DNA of 64,000 nucleotides. Source: Acanthacorydalis orientalis. Taxonomy: Eukaryota; Arthropoda; Insecta; Megaloptera; Corydalidae. Where the stretch lies: positions 25,414,106-25,478,105 of the forward strand of contig CM068316.1 in NCBI GenBank assembly GCA_034766995.1, in the 5' to 3' direction. The translations under genes and the position numbers were made by a program. The stretch's first letter is position 1. Each line of letters opens with the position of its first letter. The notes beneath the pieces were generated by a model, which was given only the letters and a program-made list of their open reading frames with translations, did not search any database and had not been told where the DNA came from. Shown piece after piece: positions 27,240-39,154 of this stretch.

Positions 27240-27535
27240 ATTATATTCGCCATCGGATTCTAGTCGAGTTCCTTCCATTTCTTCGGTCGGCCAACTGAAT
27301 ATTTAGTTGTAAAATGACATGTGCTCCTCCAAGATGCTATCTTTCACGTGTTTTAAATTACCTATTTTTCAATATTTTATCGAAAGTGTCGATCCATATG
27401 CTTTCGCAGACGGAAATGACGTCACAGCTGGAGTATGTTTTAGTAGCTGGAATATGTTTCGTGATAAATCATCGATGAATTCCTCAGTCTCCACCATCTC
27501 AGCTTTATCAGCATCGCATTGAAAGCTCATATATG
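27240..27535 (-). other. Unassigned coding-like stretch
   Basis: The minus frame from about 27530 reads CDADKAEMVETEEFIDDLSR and HTPAVTSFPSAKAY before stops. No family is recognised. It may be a degraded transposon ORF next to the hAT fragment. Confidence 0.2.
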
Positions 27536-27730
27536 TTGAAAAAGTAAATAATTTTTTCTGGTCTTTCAGAAATTTTCTCCCATAAGATTCAAAGTAATAG
27601 TTTTTTTTTAAAAAAAAAAACGGAGGTCACCATTTTTTAAATTCAAAAATCTGTTCGTACTCCTTTTACTTGAAAATTTTATGCTAGACTGAGTAACCAC
27701 ATTAACGTACGAGTATTCCTTTGACACATA

Positions 27731-28659
27731 CGAGGTCAGACAAGTAATGCTACAAAATTCAAAAATCGAGTATATTTAAAAATTAAGGTACATCGCTGCG
27801 ATCCCCTTCAAAGTAGTCCCCTCCCGCATCTATACACTTATTCCAGCGAGTTTTCCAGTTTTCGTAACACTTCTGGAACACTTCTTGTGGGACCTCTCCG
27901 AGTACCCTCGTCACAGATTCTTGGATATCTTCAACGGAGTCAAAATGTCGACCTTTGACGAATTTTTTCATATGGGGGAATAGGAAAAAGTCGCAGGGTG
28001 ACATGTCCGGTGAATAGGGCGGTTGTGGTAACGTTGCGATGCCTTTAGACGCCAAAAACTGAGAGACACTGAACGCACTGTGACAGGGAGCATTGTCGTG
28101 ATGCAGAACCCAAGTCTTCGCGATCTCTGGACGCACTCTGAGCACCCTTTTTCGTAATTTTTCGAGCACATTGCGGTAGAATACTTGATTTACGGTTTGT
28201 CCAGGTGGTACGAACTCTTTGTGAACCACCCCTTTGCTGTCGAAGAAGCAAATCAACATGGTTTTCACTTTGGACTTGCTCATTCTCGCCTTCTTTGGCC
28301 TTGGTGCTCCAGGGGACAGCCACTGTTGGCTTTGTCGTTTAGTTTCGGGGTCATATTGAAAGGACCAACTTTCATCACCAGTAATAACTCGATCGAGAAG
28401 AGTAGGATCACTTTGAACCTGCTCGAGACAATCTTGAGCGATGTTCATTCGGTGGGCTCTGTTCCATTTTCGTGACATGCACTACTCGCGCGTTGTTACA
28501 AAACACTAAACAGCTGGCGAAGAAATGATCGTACGAGGGTGGTCAAGGTCTCAATCGAGAGAGTAGGGATCTGCTATTACGGTGGCGGAGTTACAAGTTC
28601 GCAGTGTTACCACAGGCCGAGAAAAAAAATCGGTCGCATTACTTAATTGTCTGACCTCG
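27731..28659 (-). mobile_element. mariner deletion derivative, copy C
   Basis: Same ends as copies A and B with TA at 27729-27730 and 28660-28661; 929 bp. The left terminus has lost four bases (CAGACAAGTAATG). It shares the internal deletion with A and B and keeps the most complete version of the junction. Confidence 0.9.
27783..28478 (-). CDS. mariner transposase, catalytic part only (copy C, 231 aa)
   Basis: Open from MSRKWNRAHRMNIAQDCLEQ to DRSDVP. The triad is intact (VITGDESW, LHHDNAPCHS, SPCDFFLF). The ATG at 28476-28478 lies just 5' of the deletion joint, so this short protein may be translatable by itself. It lacks the helix-turn-helix region that would recognise the terminal repeats. 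Confidence 0.75.
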   Translation of the reverse strand: MSRKWNRAHRMNIAQDCLEQVQSDPTLLDRVITGDESWSFQYDPETKRQSQQWLSPGAPRPKKARMSKSKVKTMLICFFDSKGVVHKEFVPPGQTVNQVFYRNVLEKLRKRVLRVRPEIAKTWVLHHDNAPCHSAFSVSQFLASKGIATLPQPPYSPDMSPCDFFLFPHMKKFVKGRHFDSVEDIQESVTRVLGEVPQEVFQKCYENWKTRWNKCIDAGGDYFEGDRSDVP

Positions 28660-28669
28660 TATACACGAT

Positions 28670-29070
28670 CGTTTCCGTACAGTTTTCTAATAATTTCAAA
28701 ATCACGGTTATTAGGCAAAAAGAATGACCAGGTTCGACAGCTAGGCATAACATGGCTAATTTAATTTTTATGCTGAATATGAAACTATCTGCAAGGATCT
28801 AATTTCGACAAGAAAAAATTGGAAAACATAACTTATGTAGTTTTTGAAATGACCGATTCAAATATAATTACACATAAATAACGATTAACAATTAATGTTA
28901 ACACAATTAAAATATAATTCGCCTGCTTTTCATTCTCAGGTAATAGAATAATTTATCACTCGGAACATTGCAGATGTAAAGCAATTACGCCTTCCGAATT
29001 TCAACTTCAATCACAAATTATTTCATAAACACATATTAACAAACGAAATTTTTAAACAGCGTTTTTCTAA
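28670..29070. other. AT-rich intergenic stretch
   Basis: Nothing recognisable between the mariner derivative and the foldback element. Confidence 0.5.
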
Positions 29071-29978
29071 CAAGGGGAGGATACGACCTCGGAAATTGAC
29101 TTTGGGACCAAACTTCGTGTAGTGGTAGAGTACCCCAAAAATATTAATATAGTGACGTACTAGCTAGCACTATTCAGCCATTTTCGAGAAAAAAGGCTCC
29201 AAAATTTCCGCATCAGGCTTATAGGAGAAAAATTTGAAACGTTGCCAACTAGCTTGATCGGTAGGTAGTAGCGAGTCGGCTTCAAGTGTCTGGCGTGTCT
29301 GGTTGGAGTCTCACTCGATTCATGCAGGTATTTTTTTCTTCACTGGATTATTATTTAATACATTTTATTTTTTTAAAAAAAAAACATTTAAATAAAGATG
29401 AAATAACATTTTCTTGCAATTTTCTTTCGAAAAACGCTCTTTTTTAAATTTTTATAATTTTATTTCAGAAAATGATTTTTCGTGAATTTTTTTAATTTTT
29501 AGCATTATTTTCCAAACATATTCATATATTAAAGTGTTCATGTTTGCAAAATAATACAAGAAATTGAAAAAAATCGTGAAAAAATCATTTTCTGAAATAA
29601 AATATAAAAATTAAAAAAAAAGCATTTTTCGAAAGAAAATTGCAAGAACATGTTTTTTCATTTTTATTCAAATATTTTTTTAATAAAATGCATTAAATAA
29701 TTATTCAGGTGAAGAAAAAAAACCGCATCAACCGATTGAGACTCAGAACCTGACACACGTTAGACACGCCAAGCCTGCGCGTTACCGCGCATAGGTATCA
29801 AACTAGTTAAATGGCAAAGAAATAATTTCTCTTATAGATGCAGAAACTTTGGAGCCTTTTTTCTCGAAAATAGCTGGATAGTGCAAGCTAGTACGTTACT
29901 ATATTAATACCTTTGAGATACCCTATCACTACACAAAGTTGGTCCCAAAGTCAATTTCCGGGTCGTATCCTCCCCTTG
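29071..29978. mobile_element. Foldback element, ~908 bp near-perfect palindrome
   Basis: The two halves are inverse copies over nearly their whole length: outer CAAGGGGAGGATACGACC, TTGACTTTGGGACCAA and GGCTCCAAA blocks, and inner GCAATTTTCTTTCGAAAAA and CAGAAAATGATTTTT blocks. A loop of only about 60 bp lies near 29503-29560. Flanking TAA (29068-29070 and 29979-29981) could be a 3-bp target duplication of the PIF/Harbinger type. No ORF. Confidence 0.85.
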
Positions 29979-30162
29979 TAACAATGTAATTTTTCTTTGA
30001 CCAATAAGAAAGCATTTATATGTTTAAGTTTTCTGCCAGTAGTAACACGATACACAAAATGACTTAGAAATCAAACAACTGACGCCATGTATTTACGTAT
30101 CACAAAACTAGATAGCATGCACATATTTTCTATTAAGGCTGTGGTACCAAGGCACATACACC

Positions 30163-30360
30163 CCGGTTTTTTGAAAATTTTTCCCGGAACGCACGTAGAG
30201 ACACTAATAAAAAATCACCAAAACACGACACACAATCTACACTTTCAAATGCGGTTAAATACCAAATTTGGTAAGGGCACTGCACTAATGTCCACATCAT
30301 AAGGCCAAACCCGGCCCTGTACAATTTTAATATCAATAAAATTCATTTTTATTTTATTTA
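30163..30360. repeat. Family H short retroposon-like repeat
   Basis: Starts CCCCGGTTTTTTGAAAATTT, contains AAATGCGG and ends GGCCAAACCCGGCCCTGT plus an AT-rich tail. It aligns with 24841-25035. Confidence 0.6.
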
Positions 30361-30520
30361 TTTATGGCACATACACGGGGCACAAGCGATGACATTGTGC
30401 GCATCGCCCTTAGCGCAGAAGCCCCTTAATTCTACTACTAGCGCCGTTATCCGATTTCAGAGTTTCATAAATTGACTACAATAGGTAATCGGCCAAATCG
30501 GTCTCCTTATAGCCTCGTTG
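30361..30520. repeat. Dispersed repeat segment
   Basis: The reverse complement of this segment (GAATTAAGGGGCTTCTGCG, GGCGCTAGTAGTAGAATTA) matches 14033-14160. It begins directly after the family H repeat. Confidence 0.5.
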
Positions 30521-30539
30521 GTCTATGCACAAATATCTC

Positions 30540-32970
30540 GTGCATAAGAATCGAAAACACATCTACACAATACACAACTATTGGCAGGGAGCGCGACGAA
30601 AACGACATCTGATGGTTACAAAAAATCATGCTCGAGAATTGTGGGAGATATGTAAAATCAGTGCAAAAAATAAAAATTCGTTATAAAAACAAAATGTAAA
30701 AATTTATAATGATATAAATAAAAAAGTGCAATTGTATTTTTGGAAGAGAAAATTAAATTGAACGTATTATGACAAAGAAAGTAAGTATAAAAAATTTAAA
30801 TAAATATCAAATACTATTATTTTAGAATAGAGTGAGGACCGATAAAATCAAAACAAATAATACATGACAGCTGCAATAATAAAAATTGAAAAAAATAGTA
30901 GGATATTTATTTGAGTTTTTTTTAACAAAATTAAAGTAAATAATTTTATTTCAATTCATGATAATTGTTGGTGAATTGAGCATGATTTAACGAAATTTTG
31001 TCCGCAGCGAGCGCTGCGATCGATTCAGTTGTCCCCACCATATACTCTGCACCGTGCCAATACAATAAAAGCAGATGACAAAGGAAAATACTGGTAAAAG
31101 CTATTCATTCACTACAAACTAACATAAAATTAACATGTCTAATGAAATTTACATAGTAAAAAATACAAATCTAAAATCACACATTAACAAATAAATAGAA
31201 ATTAAAATAAAAATATGAAAATGCATGAAAAACAGTAGTGTTTCTTACTTTATCTATGAAAACAAATATGATATTTATACACAATAACACACTCATAATA
31301 AAACAAGATAAATAAAAATAATTAATTTTTTGTAATAAAAAACACTATAATTCATACTAATGGAACTATTCCCACTTTTTTTAGAACAAATCACCACAAA
31401 TTTCATTCCACTTAGCGATTGGTATTATCGGTAAAACGGTATTCATCTGATATTGAAAATATAAAAATAAATTAAAGGAGTAAAATCTATGGTTCTGTCA
31501 GTGTACATTCAAAAAATTAAAATACAGTATTCTAGAAAGTTATTAGTAGATTGGGTTTTACACACTAATATATTATGGCGAAAAAAGCACATATTAATTT
31601 ATGCAAGGTGATCTAGAATTTGAACAATTCCAGCTAACTTAAAACACATGTTTCACAGTACCATTGACAGTGGCTGACTACCCTGACTACTGAGGATTTA
31701 TTATGAATCTACAGTTGCACTGTTTATCAACAAATACATCACTCATTCTTTTTCAAATGGATTACATTTAATTAAGCTTGTTTAGTTTCTTCATTTTTAA
31801 ATAACCATAGCTTATTTTGTGTTTTTCTGGATCATAATACAACTGAATTTCATCACCACGGTGATATATTTCATATATTTAAATTTTCAAATTTTTAGTA
31901 TATTGACACTATTTTATTCATTGTCTTTATTCTTTATGTTATACATTCTAGATATACAAACGTTTTCAACTTTAGTCTCAGGTAGAATAGCATAAAAACT
32001 AATGATCAATATTTTATTCTCTCTATATATGCACACATGTTGTTTTAATAAATTTGAATAATTAGACTTTATATAATAGAAATGTTTAACTGTTTTAATT
32101 TAGATGTCATTGCACAAGTCAAATTATTATTTTGAAAATTCTTTCATCAGTATTATACATTTCTGAAGAATAAAAATTAGTTAATAAGCTTTATTTATAA
32201 ATATCACTCTGTAATTATTTCTACACTATTGACACATTTTTTAACTTAAGGATGTTTAGTTTTTACTGAATATGACAAAATTTAGTTTGGATACAAACAA
32301 ATGAATGATACTTAGACTAATTAATATTATCTAAATTTTAAAGTATGACAAAATTTCCTTGACTTCTGCATGTTTACAGTAAAATTTGATTCAAATCGAT
32401 TATAGTTATATATCAATAATAATATCGTATAGTATAGAACTACAAATTTAAGCCTGCCAATTCTATTAAATATAAGTTATTCTGAATTCAGAATAAACAT
32501 TTTTAAAAAGAGATATGAGAAATCAAGTTAATCACAAATTCAAATTGTACTGGTTAATATTTGACATTGTAATAAACATCATTTGAAATTTTTAAATAAA
32601 GGTAATATCTTGTATATGGATATATGAAATAATACATAAATATTTTTATAAATGTGTGCAACAGAATATTAAGAAAAAGAGAATTTTAATTCACTATAGG
32701 AATGGAATGATTAATGAAATGACCAGAATATTGCTAAAAAAAAATATTTTTTTTACAATAAGTATGAAATTGTATCGTTTTAATATCTAAAATATATGTT
32801 GTCAATTTATATACAACTTATATAAGACAATCAATGTACAAAAAAATAATTCTTTAGTATAGTATAAACTATACTAAAAAAAAATAAGTCATTCAATTAA
32901 TATTTTCTTTCAGTTTATAAATAAATCACAATTATATTCACAGTTTTTTAATATTACGAAGAGAATTCAC
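30540..32970. other. 3' flank of zinc-finger copy 1, part of the duplicated unit
   Basis: AT-rich but conserved among the three units: 31060-31330 corresponds to 58715-58970, and 31380-32970 to 44640-46309 and 58990-60592. Apart from the exon-like block at 31381-31446 no coding region was seen. It probably contains 3' UTR. Confidence 0.6.
31381..31446 (-). pseudogene. Exon-like block downstream of zinc-finger copy 1 (frameshifted)
   Basis: A short conserved block preceded by a good acceptor (TTTCAATATCAG). It begins DEYRFT in phase 1, but one extra base relative to copy 3 brings an early TAA at 31412-31414; the rest still resembles IAKWNEICGDLF in another frame. The homologous blocks lie at 44637-44719 and 58997-59061, each about 1.5 kb beyond the zinc-finger stop. 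It could be a decayed alternative last exon or the end of another duplicated gene. Confidence 0.4.
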
Positions 32971-35900
32971 TTAATTATGAGTCTTCATATGTGTTGAGAG
33001 TGGACCTCTTTGTGAAAATGTTTTTTCACAAACAGTACATTTATAAGGCTTCTCACCAGTATGAATTCGCAAATGATCTTCCAATGCACTTGCTCGATAG
33101 AAACCTTTACCACAAACATTACATACATGTTTAAAATCACCAGTATGCCATGCAATATGAGCACGGAGATTCTCAGATCGAGGAAATACTTTTGGACACA
33201 GAGAACATGCATAAGGCTTTTCGCCAGTATGAATACGCATATGTTTTTTCAGTTGCCATGAAGTTACACACCCACGATCACAAACATTACATACATAAGG
33301 TTTTATACCACTATGTGATCTCATATGAACAGTTAACCGTGTGTGATCTGGAAAACCTATCAAAATTTAGAAAAATTAAAATATATCAATTTTAACATTA
33401 TAAAACAAATAATTACACTATTTTTATACATCTCACCTATATACTTATATATAAAGTAATTTCAGAAAATAAAACAATATAAAATCAACATAAATACCTT
33501 TAGAGCATGTATTACATATGTATGGACGTTCACGTGTATGAGTTCTCTTATGGGTGATAAGACTACTAAGAGCTGTAAACCCTCTTCCACAAAATGGACA
33601 AATGTGATCTTTTTCACCTGTATGAATTTTCATATGCACTGCAAGTGATCGCGATCCACAAAGTCTATACAAAATTTTTACATAAGTCTACTTATTTTAG
33701 TAAATTTCATTTAAAAAGTTAATTTTACACAATATATCAAACAATATAATTCTTTACAAAATTATTAGTTAATGTATTTAATAAATATATAGGTACTAAA
33801 TCTATGACGATAAAAATCCTTGATTTAATAAATTTCACATTTAATGATAAAATGTTTCAGTACTTGTTTATTACTCTATTGGATATCTCAGTACTTTTCC
33901 ATAATATTGAAAATATTATCTTAGTTGCTAAACACAACAACAATCATCTCAGATATCAAATAATTACAAGAGAAACAGCTAAAAAAGTTATGGTTCATGG
34001 TAACATAGAAGAAGGAAGCTGTAATAAAAGAAAGAACATTTGTGCAAAATTTAACTGTCTAAATTAAAACTTCATCTCAACTTGATCATTTTTATTTTCA
34101 CTAAATGCTGAAGTTTTCCATATTACCCTCACTTTCAAAGTTTTTTGGAAATATTATTATTTACTCAATATTTCTAAACAATTCAAATTAGATTGGCAAG
34201 GTACGACGATGATAACATCACTATTGAAATATACATATGTAACAATCAAAAATGATTAATAATGATATATGAAACATTTTTGACCAGAAAATGTTTTTGT
34301 GGTTTGTAATGTGGAAAGAGAATTCATTTAAGAAATTTGATTTTTTTTTAATTGATTAATCAATTGAAAAACCTATTACTTTAACCAAGCATCTCAACAA
34401 ATGTTGCCAATTTTTTGTCAAGACTGACAATAAACAAGTAAGAAAAGTAAAATGGTTTCTTTTTGAACTTACATTTTTTTAAAAAAAAAATAATTTAACA
34501 TTTTGTAATGCATATTTAATATATGTAGTGAAAATAGTAATTCTTCACATAAATACAGATGATATTGTTTTAAAATATATCATTCATTTAAAAATGTTTG
34601 GTTTCATATAAACACTATTTTATTAATGTTTAGTAAACCCCTCTCTCTACTCTCAATTAGTTCTTTAAATTGAGGGTGCATTGTAATTACAAAAATATCA
34701 TTAAAAAGCTGTATGTTTTTATCCCACCTTTTATCACAAACTCCACAAGCATGTGTCTTGATTCTATGTGTCTTCATATGAGCAGCTAAACTTGTATTGT
34801 GATAGAAAGCTTTCCCACAAGACGAACACACAAAACTTTTTTCTCCAGTATGTGTTTTCATATGTTCTGACAATCGAAATGACTGTGTAAAACTTTTTTC
34901 ACAGATAGTACAAGGAAAAGGTTTCTTGCCACTATGCGTAAGAAAATGTCGTGTTAAGTTACCCGAGTTTGTAAAACCTTTACCGCATTCAGAACAACGA
35001 TGTCGATTTGCACCTTTATGTACCTTATGCAATAATAAATTTCAATACATTATTAATTTTATATGTAATGAATCAAATTTATAAAATACACCATTACTAT
35101 ATATATATATATATATATACACTCAAACCTGTTTTTGTACGGTAGATAGGGACCGCATAAAAGAAAATGCATAAAAAAAAATCGCACAAAACTTCACGAG
35201 TAGCTATAAAATATAGTTTTCGGAACACAATTAAAAAGTATTTTTTTTATGCGGTTTCACAAATGACATTCTAATTTATGACAGAGTTGGAGTCCTGCAT
35301 AGATTTTATCTGCTGTCATATGATCGGGTTCTTCTTGGCCATCAGTAACATCTGTTACGTAATGTTTCATCAGCGGATGCAGCTTCGCCCTTTATCTTCA
35401 GATTGTGAAGTGCGTGTCGTTGTAAAAATCCGGCTAACCAGCCATTGCTTGCAGAAAATTTCGGGCTTCCAATGTGAGACGATGAACAAGACGGCTCTAA
35501 ATCCTTCACCTGATTATAAAACCGTATAGCTTTCTCTTTAATTAATTCTCCGTCAATGGGAATTCGTTTTTGAGTTAATTCTTGAATCCACAATATGAGA
35601 GCCTTTTCCGTTTTCTCTATCAAAATGTTTCTTGAATATGATACTCGTTTAGCGCTTTCGTTTGTGGCACAATTACTAGATTTATTTATTTCACCTGCAC
35701 GTTTTTGTATGCCTCTTATAGTGGATTCACCTAATCCAAATTCTTTACCAAGAGCTGTGGATCCTTCCCCTTCTGCTATTCGTTTTAAAATCATAGTTTT
35801 AGTTTCTAAGGAAATTACCTTCCTCTTCGCTTTGTTTTTGCCCTTTTTCATTTTCATGGATGTCTTAAAATAAAAATCCTAAAAATTTATACCTAAATAG

Positions 35901-36520
35901 ATAAAATAATAAATTTACCTTCAATTTACGCTTTGAAATGAATCTTATCTTAATGATCCAGGAATGTGAAAGCACTTTGAAGGAGGTCAATTAATATTAG
36001 ATTTAAAATTTCAAACACACGTAATATTCTTTTTTATTAAATCACTTTATTTAACGGACTTGTCACTTGAACATACAAAACAAAGCATGAGACTAGTCGC
36101 CAACTATCTCATTAGCAAAAAATCAACTTCGCGACCTAACGAGACACGCAGTATGTTTCAGAAAAACCCGAACTAACACGATCATGTTTATTTGCGATCA
36201 ATGCATTTTTGTTTTGCTACGCAAGAATTCCATTGTAGTAGGCTTACCTATTTACATGGAAATTCTTGTAATTGGCTGATGCAATACTTATGTAATGTGA
36301 TGAAATACATTCACATATCAAAAATCGAAAAAAGTAAATGGCCGATCAATCCTACACATTTTTTTATTGATAACTTCGTCAATTATGTTCAATTTGATTG
36401 AAATATTCATTTACCGCACAAAAAAAATCACATAAAAAAAATTACACAAAAAAAATCGCACAAAACCAGGTTTGAGTGTATATATACATATGTATATATA
36501 CACATGTATATATACACATG

Positions 36521-36553
<33 letters not shown>

Positions 36554-36560
36554 ATATATA

Positions 36561-36598
<38 letters not shown>

Positions 36599-36724
36599 CA
36601 TATACATATATACATATATATATATACATATATATATACATATATATATGTATATGTATATGTATATGTATATATATATACACATATACAACATATGTGT
36701 ATATATATATACATATACATATAC

Positions 36725-36755
<31 letters not shown>

Positions 36756-38601
36756 GTACATAATCTACTTAAAAGCTAGTTGTAACTAGTGCTTCATTTT
36801 AAAAAAATTTAAAACTACATATTTTTCAAATACATTATATTGATATTAAAGTTAATATTTTTTTAAAATAATAATAAGCACTAATGTGACATTTGTACCG
36901 ATAAATTTCTAGAACGTTTAAATAAACTTGTTATGATACCTTCATATGATCACATAAAGTGCTCGGACTTGAAAAATCTTGATTACAAACATTACATGTA
37001 TACCTTGTATGTGTCCTAGAATGTACCTATAATAAATTTAAAATACACATCATTTTTTACAAAAACCTATGACTGTTTCTGAAATTTTTTTTAAATAAAT
37101 TCAATCTCTACACCACTATTGAAGTTAACAGGTTACTTTTTTAAAATAATTTCTTAATATTTATATTAAATTTCTATAAAAATATAAAATTTTCATTTTG
37201 AATAAGTCTATTTTTCAAATTTTACATTTTTTTTTTCAATTAGCAAAGAAAAAAAGTATACTTATACAAAGAAAATACACTAATTTACCTTTAAATCAGT
37301 TAATGTAGTAAAACAATCAGTACATTCTTCACAAGGATATAAATGTTTTTCCATTTCATCTTTTATTTTTTTTAGATCATCTTTATTGTCTTCAGAATCA
37401 TTAAATTCGTTATAAAAATTTTCTGGAGAGTCATGAACTTCAATAAAAATATAATTTACTAATATATTTTAATTATTTAATTAATTTATAATTATCATGT
37501 TTTATGTGAAATTTTTAGAAATAAACATTTTATGTACTGAATGTTTATTTCAGATATTAATACTAGAAAAAATTAAAAATAGTTTGAAAAAAAGATTAAT
37601 TCGTGAACTAGCATCAGTTATTAGTAGTGAAAATTTCAATAATAAAAGACAAAAAAAATCCTCTATATTTAATTGAAACAAACAATTCGAACAAACAGTT
37701 AACAAATTATATTAATTTCTATTTAAAGCATAGATCAAAACATTTATAAACAAGTTTTTAAATATCCCGATAGTGGTGCAGTCTCATAAAACATCAATAA
37801 TATAATACTGATTAAGAAAATACTTTTCCATATACTTTTTTAATATCAAGAAACACATAATCAGAATGACACCATCAATAATGATCACAAGACATGCTAC
37901 TGTTGGGAGGTTAATTGTAATTTGTAATATACCTCTCCAATTATCATTTTCCGTTATTTCAAGTTTTGGCTCAACTTTAATATCTACATAATTACGTTCA
38001 ACTGAATTTTGACAACTCGAAACTGTAGAAGGTATCTCTTGTGATGCATTTACTATTAGAGCACTCGGTTGGTCTGGAGGGCTTTCAGTTTTTGGTTCAA
38101 TTTTAATATATACATAATTTTGTTCAACTGCTGGAGAACTCGGTTGTTCTAAAGGACTTTCAGTAACAGGTGTTGTATTATTATATTGTAACATATTTTT
38201 CCCCAAAAGCTCCCGTAATGTTGCATCTGATCTTTCGCATAATTGCTTAAATGAAAATGCTCGACTGATGCAATGTACACATTGAACACAAACTTGAGTA
38301 GGTAAGCCATCTCCTTCTGCTACCTTTAAAAATAATTATTTATATGATAATTAGGTAATAGTTTACTTTAAGGACGATAATTATTTACATGGTACTTTTA
38401 TAAATTTAACCTGATATATATTTGTATTACAATGATACTTACTTGTACCGAAGCGCACGACATTAACATTTCAAAAAGTCTAGCTGGTTCTGATGATGTA
38501 TCATTAACAGTGTCATCTAAACCAAATACAGATTTCATATCTCCTTCTTCTGTTAAACATGTTCTGCAAATTTTATCAGTTTGCACAGCTTCAAAAGTCA
38601 T
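32971..38601 (-). CDS. ZAD-C2H2 zinc-finger gene, tandem copy 1 (7 coding exons, 544 aa)
   Basis: Predicted nuclear DNA-binding regulator. Coding exons in transcription order are 38443-38601, 37933-38323, 37289-37437, 36940-37026, 34728-35023, 33498-33664 and 32971-33356, totalling 1635 bp, which is 545 codons with the stop. The ZAD domain is split over exons 1-2 (KICRTC, then VCVQCVHC), and members of this family usually dimerise through it. Exon 2 continues into an acidic Pro/Ser-rich linker with repeated [12 protein letters not shown] motifs. Twelve C2H2 fingers follow, from [10 protein letters not shown] (exon 3) to [10 protein letters not shown] (exon 7), many with TGEK linkers. The start is the ATG at 38599-38601, just before the ZAD; copies 1 and 2 differ there by two codons. 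Intron 4 carries a Tigger-like insertion absent from the other copies. Every splice site has a counterpart in copy 2. Target and expression are unknown. Confidence 0.9.
33665..34727. other. Intron 5 of zinc-finger copy 1
   Basis: AT-rich intron, conserved at 47118-48231 and 61296-62413. A plus-strand open frame at 33804-34067 is not maintained in the other copies, so it is not taken as a gene. Confidence 0.6.
35120..36478 (-). mobile_element. pogo/Tigger-like element, internally deleted, in intron 4 of copy 1
   Basis: Terminal repeats CACTCAAACCTGTTTTTG and inverse AAACCAGGTTTGAGTG, with TA on both sides (35118-35119 and 36479-36480); 1359 bp. It is inserted in an (AT)n array. The homologous introns of copies 2 and 3 have only a short AT array there, giving empty sites. 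Confidence 0.88.
35342..35857 (-). CDS. Tigger-like transposase N-terminal part (171 aa, truncated)
   Basis: Lys-rich start [20 protein letters not shown], then a CENP-B/Psq-type helix-turn-helix ([20 protein letters not shown]). A second CENP-B-type DNA-binding region follows ([35 protein letters not shown]), then [11 protein letters not shown]. The DDE catalytic domain is absent and the frame ends soon after the deletion (NRCY). It encodes a DNA-binding half only. Confidence 0.75.
   Translation of the reverse strand: MKMKKGKNKAKRKVISLETKTMILKRIAEGEGSTALGKEFGLGESTIRGIQKRAGEINKSSNCATNESAKRVSYSRNILIEKTEKALILWIQELTQKRIPIDGELIKEKAIRFYNQVKDLEPSCSSSHIGSPKFSASNGWLAGFLQRHALHNLKIKGEAASADETLRNRCY
36479..36755. 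repeat. (AT)n/(ACATAT)n compound microsatellite
   Basis: About 277 bp of TA repeat mixed with TACATA and TGTATA units in intron 4 of zinc-finger copy 1. It continues the array that the Tigger-like element split. Confidence 0.9.
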
Positions 38602-38761
38602 TGTTATAATCAAACCAAGAGTTAATTTTGATAAACTATTACATACAAATAAAACTTAAAAAGGCTTAAAGTATATTCTCTAGTGGCAACAATGTGCAAC
38701 ACACCTGAACTCTTCGATGCCATGTAACCGAATGAAAAAATGAACATATCAAATAAATAGC

Positions 38762-38769
38762 TGACGTCA
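38762..38769 (-). promoter_or_regulatory. CRE/ATF-like palindrome upstream of zinc-finger copy 1
   Basis: TGACGTCA, 161 bp upstream of the ATG. The matching position in copy 2 reads GAAGTCAT, and 55914-55970 reads CGACGTCAC. An 8-bp match, so only suggestive. Confidence 0.3.
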
Positions 38770-38790
38770 TCTTTTTGTAAACAGCATATT

Positions 38791-39154
<364 letters not shown>

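Noticed and set aside
33061..33395. Plus-strand frames over the zinc-finger exons (also 46400-46740 and 60772-60972)
   Set aside because: Antisense of C2H2 coding exons; no signals of their own.
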